DNA of 64,000 nt from Bacillus timonensis (lineage in GTDB: Bacteria; Bacillota; Bacilli; Bacillales; Bacillaceae_L): positions 37,533 through 101,532 of the forward strand of contig NZ_SLUB01000011.1 of the NCBI RefSeq assembly GCF_004799755.1, written 5' to 3'. The notes below the pieces were generated by a model. It was not told the DNA's origin, searched no databases, and saw only the letters and a program-made list of their open reading frames with translations. Each line of letters opens with the position of its first letter. The first letter of the stretch is position 1. The position numbers were made by a program, and so were the translations under genes. This document shows, piece by piece, positions 48,260-57,187 of this stretch.

Positions 48260-48676
48260 ATGAATGACAAAAAAGATGTCTTAGATAATGGTCCTTTTTT
48301 TCACGGTACGAAAGCAAAACTAAAAATTGGAGATTTATTAGAACCACAACACTTATCAAATTACCAAGAGAAAAAATCTAACTATATATATTTTACTGCA
48401 ACATTAGATGCTGCTAAATGGGGGGCTGAATTAGCAACATCTAAATTAAAAGAAAGAATTTATATTGTAGAACCATTAGGTAATTTTGAAAATGATCCGA
48501 ACTTAACAGACAAAAGATTCCCGGGAAACCCTACACGTTCTTATAGATCTAAATCTCCTTTGAGAATAATAGCTGAATTGGGTTCATGGGAAAGACATTC
48601 CGATGAAGAGATAAATCATATGCTTACATCTTTAAAAACGTTACGTGAACAGGGAAAGGCTATAATCTACGATTAA
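48260..48676 (+). CDS. arr: Rifampin ADP-ribosyltransferase (Arr)
   Basis: 138 residues, full-length Arr. GPFFHGTKAKLKIGDLL at the start, NYIYFTATLDAAKWGAELA in the middle and GNPTRSYRSKSPLRI towards the end match the family, which inactivates rifampicin by ADP-ribosylation from NAD. AAAAAGGAGGGG upstream of the ATG. It lies between a hairpin repeat and an IS21-family element, so it may have been gained by transfer, though arr is also found as a native gene in Bacillus. Confidence 0.9.
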   Translation: MNDKKDVLDNGPFFHGTKAKLKIGDLLEPQHLSNYQEKKSNYIYFTATLDAAKWGAELATSKLKERIYIVEPLGNFENDPNLTDKRFPGNPTRSYRSKSPLRIIAELGSWERHSDEEINHMLTSLKTLREQGKAIIYD

Positions 48677-49139
48677 TCATAATATCTATTAAGTAGTGAT
48701 TTTAGAAACCAAAAATCAACTTGCTATTGCACTTGGTTTTTGGTTTTGGCATTTGCAAGTGATTAACGGCTAAAAAAGTAAAGGGTTTTGGAGAAAAGAG
48801 TGAAAAAGTGATTGATCCCTATTAGATAAGGGAGGAGGTATATCTATAAATAAAAAGACTGAATCCGTATTGGATCCAGTATTGCCCTGCCAAAAAGTCC
48901 TTCCCCGCCTTTCTCTCCCTCTCACTCCCCTCAAACCCTTGCCGCTCTGAGCTCCATCCCTCTTATCTCGCCTTTCTTCTTCCCTCCATTATGTTATATT
49001 GTTCTTCCCCAAAACCCCCATTTTTGCCCTCTTTTTTCCGTTCTGGCTTGTATCGAATATTTTGACAATGTTAAAAAGTTCTTCCCAAAATGGAGAGAAG
49101 AATCAGGAGATAAGACGGGAAACGAATCCATTTTGGGAC
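48677..49139. other. Non-coding stretch between arr and the IS21 element
   Basis: No convincing gene. It has hairpin repeat copy B (48849-48880), then about 190 bases (48890-49080) that are strongly pyrimidine-rich on the plus strand, and a perfect 10-bp inverted repeat CCCAAAATGG / CCATTTTGGG at 49084-49093 and 49128-49137. Confidence 0.5.
48849..48880 (-). repeat. Hairpin repeat, copy B
   Basis: ACTGAATCCGTATTGGATCCAG; on the minus strand a CTGGATCC...GATTCAG hairpin followed by CTTTTTA. Same family as copies A and C. Confidence 0.55.
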
Positions 49140-49335
49140 GGTTTTACAGTTAGGAACCACACAGAATAGAGATTGAATATTACGTTTAAAAAGAACCACT
49201 TTCTCGGAGAGAATGAGCACTCGTCTCGGGAAAATAGAGCCACTTTAACGGAGGGAGAACCACTTCCATATTTATAAGCGCCCACAGTAGAGGATATTAA
49301 TCCTCCACTACGAGCGCATGTTGGGTTATTCTAGA

Positions 49336-49596
49336 TTAGTATTTAAAGAATAACTCAATATAATCCCTGTGTTTATCGTAGGCTGGGCGATCATCGAAGT
49401 TCTTATATATATTACTATGAAGTTCCGGATAAGGAACATGTTGTCCCTCATGAGTCAATCCATTTACTTCCTTTCTTAGTTCAACCATCATCTCTTCCAG
49501 TTTCCTTGAGTATACTAGCAAATCAACGATTAGTTGAGCGTTATACATCTGTTCTCTTCTCAAAATATTTTCATCATCAAAATTTGGCTCTTTCAT
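49336..49596 (-). CDS. Small passenger protein of the IS21 element
   Basis: 86 residues, mostly helical with a heptad-like leucine/valine pattern (YNAQLIVDLLVYSRKLEEMMVELRK broken over residues 18-42). It lies between istB and the IS end repeats, so it moves with the element. I do not recognise its family. No Cys motif or membrane segment. Confidence 0.55.
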   Translation of the reverse strand: MKEPNFDDENILRREQMYNAQLIVDLLVYSRKLEEMMVELRKEVNGLTHEGQHVPYPELHSNIYKNFDDRPAYDKHRDYIELFFKY

Positions 49597-49653
49597 TAAA
49601 CCATGACTTCCTTTTCGGTTTAAGTCTAATTAAATATCAGGGATTTTCCAAGA

Positions 49654-50403
49654 TCAATTATTACTCTTTAAGCCATGACGTTCCCGCATAGAAACTTGTC
49701 CATCTATGAAAATAGTGTAGGAGTCATGTACTATACGATCTAATATCGCATCCGCAATAGTTGATTCACCAATTCGTTCATACCATCCTTCAGGTGCAAA
49801 TTGAGAACAAAAAATGGTAGAGGCGGTTTGGTGTCTACTTTCGATAATCTCTAGTAAATCCCTTTCTTGAGTGTTTTCTAAGGGGGATAATAGCCATTCA
49901 TCCAATATGAGCAAATCTACCTTTTTATATTGCTTAATAGTTTTTTGAAAGATCCCTTGACCACGAGCAACCGCAAGTTCCTCCAGAAGATCTGGTAATC
50001 TAACATACTTTACCTTGTGGAATTTCCTGCAAGCTGAAACTCCTAATGCGCTAGCTAAATAGGATTTTCCGTTTCCAGAGGCTCCTAATATCATAACGTT
50101 ATGGCAATCTTGAATGTACTGACATTCAGCAAGACGGAGAATTAATGACTTATCTAGCTTTCTATCTGGAAGATATTCAATATCCTCTACACATGCATTA
50201 CTGTAGCGGAAATTTGCAGTCTTTATTAATCTATCTAACTTATTGTTTTTCCTTTTAGAATATTCAATGTCTACTAGTAAACTAAAGCGGTCATCAAAGG
50301 ACAAATCTTGATAGTCAGGATTAGATAATTGATTAATATATGTTTCGGCCATGGCAGAAAGTCTCATCTCATTTAATTTCACAATTGTGTTGTCATTAGT
50401 CAT
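49654..50403 (-). CDS. istB: IstB-like ATPase of the IS21 element
   Basis: 249 residues from the ATG at 50403 (GGAGG eight bases before). AAA+ ATPase with Walker A GASGNGKSYLA and Walker B LLILDEWLL, and the C-terminal ILDRIVHDSY motif. It assists the IstA transposase in target choice. The ATG falls inside the last codons of istA. Confidence 0.93.
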   Translation of the reverse strand: MTNDNTIVKLNEMRLSAMAETYINQLSNPDYQDLSFDDRFSLLVDIEYSKRKNNKLDRLIKTANFRYSNACVEDIEYLPDRKLDKSLILRLAECQYIQDCHNVMILGASGNGKSYLASALGVSACRKFHKVKYVRLPDLLEELAVARGQGIFQKTIKQYKKVDLLILDEWLLSPLENTQERDLLEIIESRHQTASTIFCSQFAPEGWYERIGESTIADAILDRIVHDSYTIFIDGQVSMRERHGLKSNN

Positions 50404-51955
50404 TTCGTTTTCCTCCAAAGTATTCTGCACCTCTAGTAAACCCAAAAGATCCAGATTGTTTTTTAGTTGTTAATTTTTTCTTTACATTCTTATTTTCAAA
50501 GCCTTTATCAGTACCATGGTTTAAAATAGTTTTAATACTATTTAGTTTTGGTGCAGGTGAATAATGTAATGCCTGACGGCATGCGTCTTCCAATCGTTCC
50601 AAAGAAAACTGGTCCGCAAGCTTAATAATACCCATACACATCTTTTGTGCTTGACGCTCTGCCTTATAAGTAGCAAAAATGCCATTTATCACTTTTTTTG
50701 TATGTTCTCCAACTTTTTCCGCCCAATCAATGATATGATTTTTATCCCATTCCACGAACATTCGGTGGTTTTCAGGCATATGTTCAGGAATAGTAAAAGA
50801 TTCTTCCTTTAGTCCTGTTCGCCTCATATGAGAAGCAATTCGAATGTGATTAAAGAATATTTCAATAATTTTTGAAGTGATACGGATATCCACCTCATGT
50901 TTGACATATTCATATGGTACCGAGTAATGCATATTATCTATTCTTATGTGATAATCAAAGGGTACGGTAGCTGTTTTCCAGGTAGCTAGTTCGTACTGTT
51001 TAACCGGTAATGGTAGTAGAGCAAACTTTTCTTCCTCGATGAAGGCAAGTTTCCTACTACCTGTTTTTTTCTGAAATGGTTTTTGATTGTACTCCTCTAA
51101 TTTTTGTTGAATCGCTTCATTTAGCTCATTAAGCGTGAAAAAGGTTTCATTTCTTAAGGCAGCAATAATCCAGGTGGACACTATCCCAACATTTCCTTCT
51201 ACGCTAGGTTTATCTTTTGGGCGACGGACCCTCGCGGGGACGACTGCAGCACCGTAATATTCAGCCATCTCATAATAAGATCTATTTATTTTTGGATCCC
51301 AATAGCTAGACTTATCAACACCTGTTTTCAAATTATCTGGTACTATGATACTGGCAATCCCCCCAAAAAACTGAAAGGCATGAATATGGGCTGTAATCCA
51401 GTTTTCTAGATTTTGTGATAGGAAAGCCTCCACATAGGTGTATTGACTACAAGGAAGAGTAGCGACAAATATATAAGCCGGTATTTTTTCTCCCGTAATA
51501 TTATCCTTTAGAAAAGCGGTTTGACCAGCCCAATCCACCTCCATCAGCTCACCGGGCTTGCGCTTTATTCTTAACGTAGCCTTAGTTGTATTCGCATATT
51601 TTCGATAGTGGTGGCAAAACTGCGTATACATATAAGGTGTTTCCCCAGTCTGGTAGCAAGTCCGGCAATACTCCTCCCATAGAAGCGTTAAGGTGACACC
51701 TTTCTTTGCCAGCTCTTTATGAATGTACTCATAATCTGGCATACGATGATTTTGCGTCTTGGACTTATTAGGAAATAGATAACCTTGTAAGTCACCATCC
51801 GTAACATCATCTTGTAGAGGCCAAGAAATATCACATTCAGCGGCACGTTCTAATACTGTTGTGATCGTATTCCTGGAACATCCACAACTGGCCGCAATAT
51901 TTCTCTTACTCATTCCGTGACTATGCAGCCTTAAAATTTCCCGATACTTAACCAA
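50396..51955 (-). CDS. istA: IstA transposase of the IS21 element
   Basis: 519 residues. An N-terminal helix-turn-helix (GMSKRNIAASCGCSRNTI) is followed by an RNase H-like integrase core. The catalytic triad is readable as D141 (MEVDWAG), D207 (IVPDNLK) and E253 (KPSVEGNVG). The reading frame is uninterrupted, so the copy may be active. Confidence 0.93.
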   Translation of the reverse strand: MVKYREILRLHSHGMSKRNIAASCGCSRNTITTVLERAAECDISWPLQDDVTDGDLQGYLFPNKSKTQNHRMPDYEYIHKELAKKGVTLTLLWEEYCRTCYQTGETPYMYTQFCHHYRKYANTTKATLRIKRKPGELMEVDWAGQTAFLKDNITGEKIPAYIFVATLPCSQYTYVEAFLSQNLENWITAHIHAFQFFGGIASIIVPDNLKTGVDKSSYWDPKINRSYYEMAEYYGAAVVPARVRRPKDKPSVEGNVGIVSTWIIAALRNETFFTLNELNEAIQQKLEEYNQKPFQKKTGSRKLAFIEEEKFALLPLPVKQYELATWKTATVPFDYHIRIDNMHYSVPYEYVKHEVDIRITSKIIEIFFNHIRIASHMRRTGLKEESFTIPEHMPENHRMFVEWDKNHIIDWAEKVGEHTKKVINGIFATYKAERQAQKMCMGIIKLADQFSLERLEDACRQALHYSPAPKLNSIKTILNHGTDKGFENKNVKKKLTTKKQSGSFGFTRGAEYFGGKRND

Positions 51956-52185
51956 AAAAATACCCCCTATAATTAAGAATTCACTGAATAGTCAGTGTAT
52001 CTTAAATTATAGGGGATGGTTCTCTCTCCGAGAAGGTGGTTCTATTTTTCCGTGATAGTGGTTCAATTTGTCCGAGAAGATGGTTCTGTTTGAGTGAAAT
52101 ATTCAAGATTGAAAATCCTACGGATTTATGGATTGGGGAGACGACTGAAACCCTTATTGGACAAGGGATTGGAAGAGTATTTAAC

Positions 52186-52219
52186 AAATAAAAAAGACTG
52201 GATCACTATTGGATCCAGC
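52186..52219 (-). repeat. Hairpin repeat, copy C
   Basis: CTGGATC-N7-GATCCAG, a perfect 7-bp stem, followed on the minus strand by CTTTTTTATT. Same family as copies A and B on the other side of the IS21 element. Could serve as a terminator. Confidence 0.6.
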
Positions 52220-52675
52220 CTGGACTCGTATTGATTTTACTATTGAATATTGATTGAGTACATATTGTTCGCCTGCTCTTATTTCGTCACTCTTCCTTCC
52301 GCTCTGGATACCAACTATTTAGCAGTAAGTACCGACTTTTTAGCTTAGGGAAGAGGAATAAGACAGCTACATATCCAGCTGTTCAGATGAAAAAAAGATG
52401 GAAACTATCTTATAAATTTTTTACCGTTATTGCATTATTTAAGTTCGTCTTTTAGAAAAAATAAATGGAAACCAATTTAAATAGAGCTGACTTAATAAAG
52501 TCAGAAACTAAAATAACCTTTATTTATTGCTACTAGAACCTTATCATATAAAATGTTGAATAAGTAAAAATAATTAAATTTCCCTTAAGTTAATCCTCCC
52601 CCACCTATAACATTTATAATAAGAAGAAAGTAGAAAGTGGTATCAAGCGTTCGAAGAAGGGGCTGAGAAATCAAA
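52220..52675. other. Non-coding stretch ahead of the restriction pair
   Basis: About 450 AT-rich bases without a supported gene. Two tandem imperfect repeats of 21-base period, TACCAACTATTTAGC (52309) and TACCGACTTTTTAGC (52330), and a small hairpin CTGACTT/AAGTCAG near 52483-52500. The promoter of the 52676 gene should lie here. Confidence 0.4.
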
Positions 52676-53107
52676 ATGGCTGGTATATGGATAAAAAGAA
52701 GCCAGTTAATTGGCAGGACAAGTGAGATAATTGGATATAAATCGGGTTTGGGACTAACCCGTAAAGAATTTGAAGAAATTATACCTGATATCTATCACAA
52801 TTTATGGTTTGGAAAAGATGAGGCATTATTAAGGATTAGATCAGAGGAATTCGAAAATTTAATCAATCATCTATTATATAAGATCGGCAATACCCTTAGT
52901 CCTTCCAATGTACCTTCTACCATATCTTTATTTAAAAAATACAGAAATGACCCTGAAGCCTTAAATATGTACCAAGACTTAGCAAAATTATTTATTACCT
53001 TTCTAGGTAAGATATCGAAAGAAATGAAAGATGCTAAGCATAAATCGGTTAATCCAGAACCCTTTGTAAGAGAAGCAAAAAGAAATATGGATTGCCTGGA
53101 GTATTAA
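52676..53107 (+). CDS. Unknown protein paired with an Mrr-like nuclease
   Basis: 143 residues, soluble and mainly helical, ending in a basic segment. I do not recognise a domain; the middle (RIRSEEFENLINHLLYKIGN) looks like a helical bundle. No signal peptide or Cys cluster. The ribosome site is weak. Its stop overlaps the next gene's ATG (TAATG), so the two are translationally coupled and may act together, for example as nuclease and partner or immunity protein. That is inference from coupling only. Confidence 0.55.
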   Translation: MAGIWIKRSQLIGRTSEIIGYKSGLGLTRKEFEEIIPDIYHNLWFGKDEALLRIRSEEFENLINHLLYKIGNTLSPSNVPSTISLFKKYRNDPEALNMYQDLAKLFITFLGKISKEMKDAKHKSVNPEPFVREAKRNMDCLEY

Positions 53108-53694
53108 TGTCTATAGAAATAATGGAGGGATTTAATTTAGACTTACACAAAAGCCCTTGGGGAAAAATTAGACAAATTGACTGGAAAGATATCGCACAAC
53201 TTAAGGACCTTTTCCAAAGTGAGTCTCTTGAAACCTTATATGGTAAATTCATTGATCAGCGATATATTGACTTCTTGAGCCACAATTTTGATTCTATCGG
53301 GGAAATTAATTGGAGAAAGTTTGAAGCTTTAACTTGTGAATTCTTTGAAAGACAAGGATACTATGTAGAAATTGGGGAGGGCCGGGACGATGACGGAATA
53401 GATGCACTGGTTTGGTTAAAGGAAAACGATAAATCCGTGCCTCCCACAATCCTTATTCAATGCAAGAGATATAAAACAAAGATTGAAAAAATGGTGGTAA
53501 AGTCCCTTTGGGCTGATATTCAGGAATACGAAGCAGAATCTGGACTTATCGTTACCACTAGCTCCCTCTCTCTGGGAGCGGAGAAAGTATGTACAGCAAG
53601 AAATTATCCAATTTCCCAAGCAAATAGAGAAACTTTAAAACAATGGATTAGGGTTATGAGAACTCCTTATAAGGGTGTTTTCTTAGCTGAATAA
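53107..53694 (+). CDS. Mrr-like restriction endonuclease
   Basis: 195 residues. Residues about 65-185 form a PD-(D/E)XK nuclease of the Mrr_cat type: E73 (WRKFEALTCEFF), an Asp in GRDDDGIDALVW and the ILIQCKRYK motif with Gln118 and Lys120. Mrr enzymes cut modified DNA. The N-terminal 60 residues carry no recognised DNA-reading domain, so specificity might come from the coupled upstream protein. The start at 53107 has GGAG before it. Transcription ends in the strong hairpin after the stop. Confidence 0.8.
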   Translation: MSIEIMEGFNLDLHKSPWGKIRQIDWKDIAQLKDLFQSESLETLYGKFIDQRYIDFLSHNFDSIGEINWRKFEALTCEFFERQGYYVEIGEGRDDDGIDALVWLKENDKSVPPTILIQCKRYKTKIEKMVVKSLWADIQEYEAESGLIVTTSSLSLGAEKVCTARNYPISQANRETLKQWIRVMRTPYKGVFLAE

Positions 53695-53696
53695 AG

Positions 53697-53738
53697 CAAA
53701 GACCGCACAAATTTGAATTATAATATGTGCGGTCTTTG
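53697..53738. terminator. Bidirectional terminator between the nuclease pair and the ABC-3C-like operon
   Basis: Perfect 13-bp stem CAAAGACCGCACA (53697-53709) / TGTGCGGTCTTTG (53726-53738) at the meeting point of convergent operons. Confidence 0.85.
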
Positions 53739-53761
53739 TTTACCTAATTATAAACCTGCCA

Positions 53762-55519
53762 TTATGAAGTATATCTAAAACCAAAAAATCTTTCCTTATT
53801 ATCCTCAGTTCGCATTAATTTCGCGATAACTGATTTATTTTCGTAGAGTTCAGTAATTGCTGCTTCCTCTAACTCATCAACGTTAATTGTTATGAAATAC
53901 TGCCCCTTTGATATTTCCTTTAGCAATTTATCAACGTATTTTATGAGACGGTATTTTGCAAATCTATCCGGCTTTGAGAATGAGCCATCGTGAATTAAAA
54001 AGGTAATGTTATCTCTCTTGTTAAGCCCATCAATAAACCAAGTCAAATCAAACATATTAATTTTCATATGGAGTCTTCCGTGAGATTTTTCATCATCTAT
54101 TCTACAATTTATTTTGATTCGACCTGTTGTATCATTTATTCCCGTATTATTGTTCAATTCAATATCTAGAATACCATTTTCGTCATAAACCTCTAAAACA
54201 AGACTGTTAAATAACTCTTTAAATTCTTTTACAGAATTCTCATAGGTCTTGAATATATCAAGCTTTATGTCGATTTGCTTTAAAATCTCCTGCTTAACTC
54301 TATTGATATCAGCGGTCACATCTGTTTTTTCTTGGTACATATTGATTTTTACTCTAATCTGGGCTAACTCTTCATATTTTAAACTTTTATCATTTGTTAC
54401 CTTTGTTATATCTGTAATGAGATCTGTGTTTTTAAATGATTGAGTGTAGTTTTGAAGTTTGATACTTAATTCTTCAAGTTTCTTCTGCTTTTGTTTGATT
54501 TCATAATCAATTTCATTGATTTTATGATTAAAATACCTTCCTCTACTATCAACCATAAAGTTGTAAAATTGAAAGATATCATCTTGATTCTTTTTAACTT
54601 TATCAGGAAAGAAACCAATTAACTGCTCATAAAAAGGTTGAATATCATTTATTCGCTTAATTTCCTCTAATTTAGCTTCAAGGTCATTAATATTGTTTTG
54701 GTATTGTTTTTTTACGTGCTTTAATTCAAATAGTAAATTCTGCAACTCGTTATATTGAGACTTATAGACCTGATATTCTTCTGCATCCTTTTCAAATTTC
54801 TTTGTAATTTTAATTTGTTCAATAATATCATCTAATTCTTTTATTTCCTTGGTCAGTTTCTTCTCTCGTAACTTTAAATCACTAATTTCACTTTTTAAGG
54901 ACTTTATGATACTTAACTTTTGATTAAATTCCTTCTGTTGCTTTTTATATTTAACAATTTCTTTTTCAAAATCATAAGGTAGATTGAATAAAAAAGCCAA
55001 ATACATAGCTTCGTTCATTGCATTTCTGTTTGGAAGCCCAATATTAGTAAAGCCCTCCTTTTCATCTCTAATAATGTACTCACGAAGAGCTGAAAAAGTT
55101 GGCTCATCAGGGGTTAATCCAAGCAATACATTATTTATGTATTTTTTAAAGTCACTATCTTCCTTATCTATCCAATCACTCAAATCATACGAGAAAGCGG
55201 CTGCATTTAAATAATATCCTTTTTCTGGTTGATTAATCAGCCTGCCAAGGTAAATATTTTGATTATCAGAAAATACTTCAAGAACTAAAAAAATATCTTT
55301 TTCCGTTAGAGTGGGTTTACCAATAAAGTCATCAGGGCAGGACCCTCCTAACAAAAAATTCATTGCTTCAACCATTGTGGTCTTACCGACACCATTAGTT
55401 TCTTTACCATCTTCCTTTTTTTCACCTAAAATAACATTTAGACCACATTGATTAAATATATATTCCTTTAAAATCTCTTTTGATTGATAGCTATAAATAA
55501 GCAACCTTTTAAGAATCAT
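53762..55519 (-). CDS. Coiled-coil ABC ATPase, DUF2326 type (ABC-3C-like)
   Basis: 585 residues. Walker A is NGVGKTT at about 42-48, preceded by the long KKEDGKETN insertion typical of DUF2326 proteins. Residues about 190-370 form a long coiled coil rich in K/E/L. Walker B is LIHDGS near residue 510, with the DUF2326-type HD-S form. It starts inside the last codons of the 85-residue gene (11-base overlap). In described ABC three-component systems such ATPases sense or process DNA/RNA ends and license an effector. Confidence 0.8.
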   Translation of the reverse strand: MILKRLLIYSYQSKEILKEYIFNQCGLNVILGEKKEDGKETNGVGKTTMVEAMNFLLGGSCPDDFIGKPTLTEKDIFLVLEVFSDNQNIYLGRLINQPEKGYYLNAAAFSYDLSDWIDKEDSDFKKYINNVLLGLTPDEPTFSALREYIIRDEKEGFTNIGLPNRNAMNEAMYLAFLFNLPYDFEKEIVKYKKQQKEFNQKLSIIKSLKSEISDLKLREKKLTKEIKELDDIIEQIKITKKFEKDAEEYQVYKSQYNELQNLLFELKHVKKQYQNNINDLEAKLEEIKRINDIQPFYEQLIGFFPDKVKKNQDDIFQFYNFMVDSRGRYFNHKINEIDYEIKQKQKKLEELSIKLQNYTQSFKNTDLITDITKVTNDKSLKYEELAQIRVKINMYQEKTDVTADINRVKQEILKQIDIKLDIFKTYENSVKEFKELFNSLVLEVYDENGILDIELNNNTGINDTTGRIKINCRIDDEKSHGRLHMKINMFDLTWFIDGLNKRDNITFLIHDGSFSKPDRFAKYRLIKYVDKLLKEISKGQYFITINVDELEEAAITELYENKSVIAKLMRTEDNKERFFGFRYTS

Positions 55520-55766
55520 TTTTCTTCTTCCTCATAACTAAATTGTTTTGTATAGAAATTACATCCAGCGAATATAAAAATGTTAGTGAAAGGTATAGTA
55601 CTCGCTCAATATTTAAATTAAGGACCACGTTTTGTTTTTTTGCAAACTCAAGAAACAACTGGTCTACGTGCTTTTTCTTATTAAGAAGCTCAAATAATAC
55701 CTTGGAAGTGACTAATACATTCTCCTCAATTGTCTGGTGCTTAGATAAAAGAAAAAAATTCATCAT
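55509..55766 (-). CDS. Small middle component of the ABC-3C-like system
   Basis: 85 residues, all-helical winged-helix-like (VTSKVLFELLNKKKHVDQLF and RVLYLSLTFLYSLDVISI). It overlaps the metallophosphoesterase gene by four bases (ATGA) and the ATPase by eleven, the arrangement known for the middle component of ABC-3C systems. The subtype was not decided. No enzymatic motif is visible, so it probably bridges the two large partners. Confidence 0.7.
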   Translation of the reverse strand: MMNFFLLSKHQTIEENVLVTSKVLFELLNKKKHVDQLFLEFAKKQNVVLNLNIERVLYLSLTFLYSLDVISIQNNLVMRKKKNDS

Positions 55767-57187
55767 TTAATAACAGTCCTTTGCCTTTTATCTTCATTAA
55801 AAATATCACATTCATTTATACTCCAAAAAATTAATATTCGAATATACGATTTGAGCCTTTCTTCTGAGTAATTGACCTGAATTCTGTATCTACTAAATAA
55901 ATTATTAATCATATGATGGAGAATTAAATCTCCATTTTCGAAATTATAAAGTACGTTTAGATACTCAGATACAATTACATCAGGAATTATAAAGCGTTTA
56001 TCAAAGCTAAAAAAGGAAGTAGTACCTAAAATTTTATTTACTATTGGAAAGTATACTGAACATCTGTCAAATTGACGTTCCAACGTAGGAGAACAAAGCA
56101 TATTAATAAACTTTTCGGTAATATCTTTTGAAATAAGCTCTTCGTTGATGTCGGCTTCTTTGTTAATAATTGTATGAAACTCAATCAAAAACATTCTAAA
56201 CTCGTCTTCATCAACAGCAAGTGGAGTATCATCCATCGTTATTTCAGTCTTTTTTTTTAATCTATGAATATCAAATTTATAACTTCCATCAACTACTAAT
56301 CTTCCTTCCGAGTTAGATTGATGCCAATATTCATCACGTTTATTCCAACGGTGATATATTACTTCTCCACTAGCTGTTTCAGTATCAATGATTCCGGTGA
56401 GGAATATTGGGTCTGCATAACCGTCAACAAACATTGAACCAGAGGTAAACATATAGGTATTATTGTAGTTATCATTCTCATTATGATATGCGGCTTTGTG
56501 AACGTGGCCATTTAAATATAAATCAATTTGACTATCAGAAAATCTATTAAGTAAGCTTCCTTTTTCGTCTGTATGAATACAATTAATGGTATGATGACCG
56601 ATTGCAATGTTTATAGAATCGTCTTTTGGGAGTTGTTTTAATACTTCATACAGTTTATTTAACCCAACTAGAATTTTCCCTTCTACTCCCGAAGTTCCAG
56701 CAATTAAGCAAGTGTTTATATGAACGACATTAAATCCTTCACGTTTCTTCACAAAATGTAAAGCGTCTTTTGGATAATCTTCACCCATATATTTTTTATA
56801 GAAATTAAAAAAGGGATCCTGACTTGAAAGTAAAGATTGATAAGTATCAGAATCAAGGCTGTTAACTTCATTTTTTGCACTTGAAGAACTCAATATCTGG
56901 TTGATCAATCTATCATTCATTGTGCTTCTTTTTATATCGTGATTACCCGGAATAATAAATAAGTTTTCTTTACTAATTTCTATAGCTGTTATAACTGAAT
57001 CTAAGAACGACTCTACCTCTTCCCCATAATTGCTTCCTTGATGAGCTAAATCTCCTGTTATAAACAATAAATCAATATCTTTTTTCTTTTCACTAAGATA
57101 CTGAACTAATTGATCCCTCATTACATTTGTTTCATAATTATTATATAAATAATGTATATCCGATAAATGTGCCCATTTAAGTTTCAT
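55763..57187 (-). CDS. Metallophosphoesterase effector of the ABC-3C-like system
   Basis: 474 residues. A calcineurin-like phosphoesterase fills the first 260 residues: D10/H12 (SDIHY), GDLAHQG at 45-51, GNHD at 81-84, GHHT at 197-200 and GHVH at 227-230, so all metal ligands are present. The C-terminal 200 residues match no enzyme and may be the docking domain that binds the middle protein. GAGGT lies seven bases before the ATG. It is the first gene after tniQ. The substrate (nucleic acid, cyclic nucleotide or protein phosphate) cannot be told. Confidence 0.8.
   Translation of the reverse strand: MKLKWAHLSDIHYLYNNYETNVMRDQLVQYLSEKKKDIDLLFITGDLAHQGSNYGEEVESFLDSVITAIEISKENLFIIPGNHDIKRSTMNDRLINQILSSSSAKNEVNSLDSDTYQSLLSSQDPFFNFYKKYMGEDYPKDALHFVKKREGFNVVHINTCLIAGTSGVEGKILVGLNKLYEVLKQLPKDDSINIAIGHHTINCIHTDEKGSLLNRFSDSQIDLYLNGHVHKAAYHNENDNYNNTYMFTSGSMFVDGYADPIFLTGIIDTETASGEVIYHRWNKRDEYWHQSNSEGRLVVDGSYKFDIHRLKKKTEITMDDTPLAVDEDEFRMFLIEFHTIINKEADINEELISKDITEKFINMLCSPTLERQFDRCSVYFPIVNKILGTTSFFSFDKRFIIPDVIVSEYLNVLYNFENGDLILHHMINNLFSRYRIQVNYSEERLKSYIRILIFWSINECDIFNEDKRQRTVIK

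Larger units (their letters stand above)
49140..52105 (-). mobile_element. IS21-family insertion sequence
   Basis: IstA and IstB genes in the usual order and overlap, plus a third short frame downstream of istB. Both ends carry related multiple repeats: GAACCACTTTCTCGG-type copies at about 49150-49275 and inverted copies (CCGAGAAGGTGGTTC) at about 52018-52095, as expected of IS21 ends. The outermost bases could not be fixed because no clear terminal TG/CA with target duplication was found, so the coordinates are approximate to about 20 bases. Confidence 0.8.

Noticed and set aside
49103..49285. 60-residue open frame on the minus strand
   Set aside because: It lies in the multiple end repeats of the IS21 element, has no ribosome site and looks like a chance frame.
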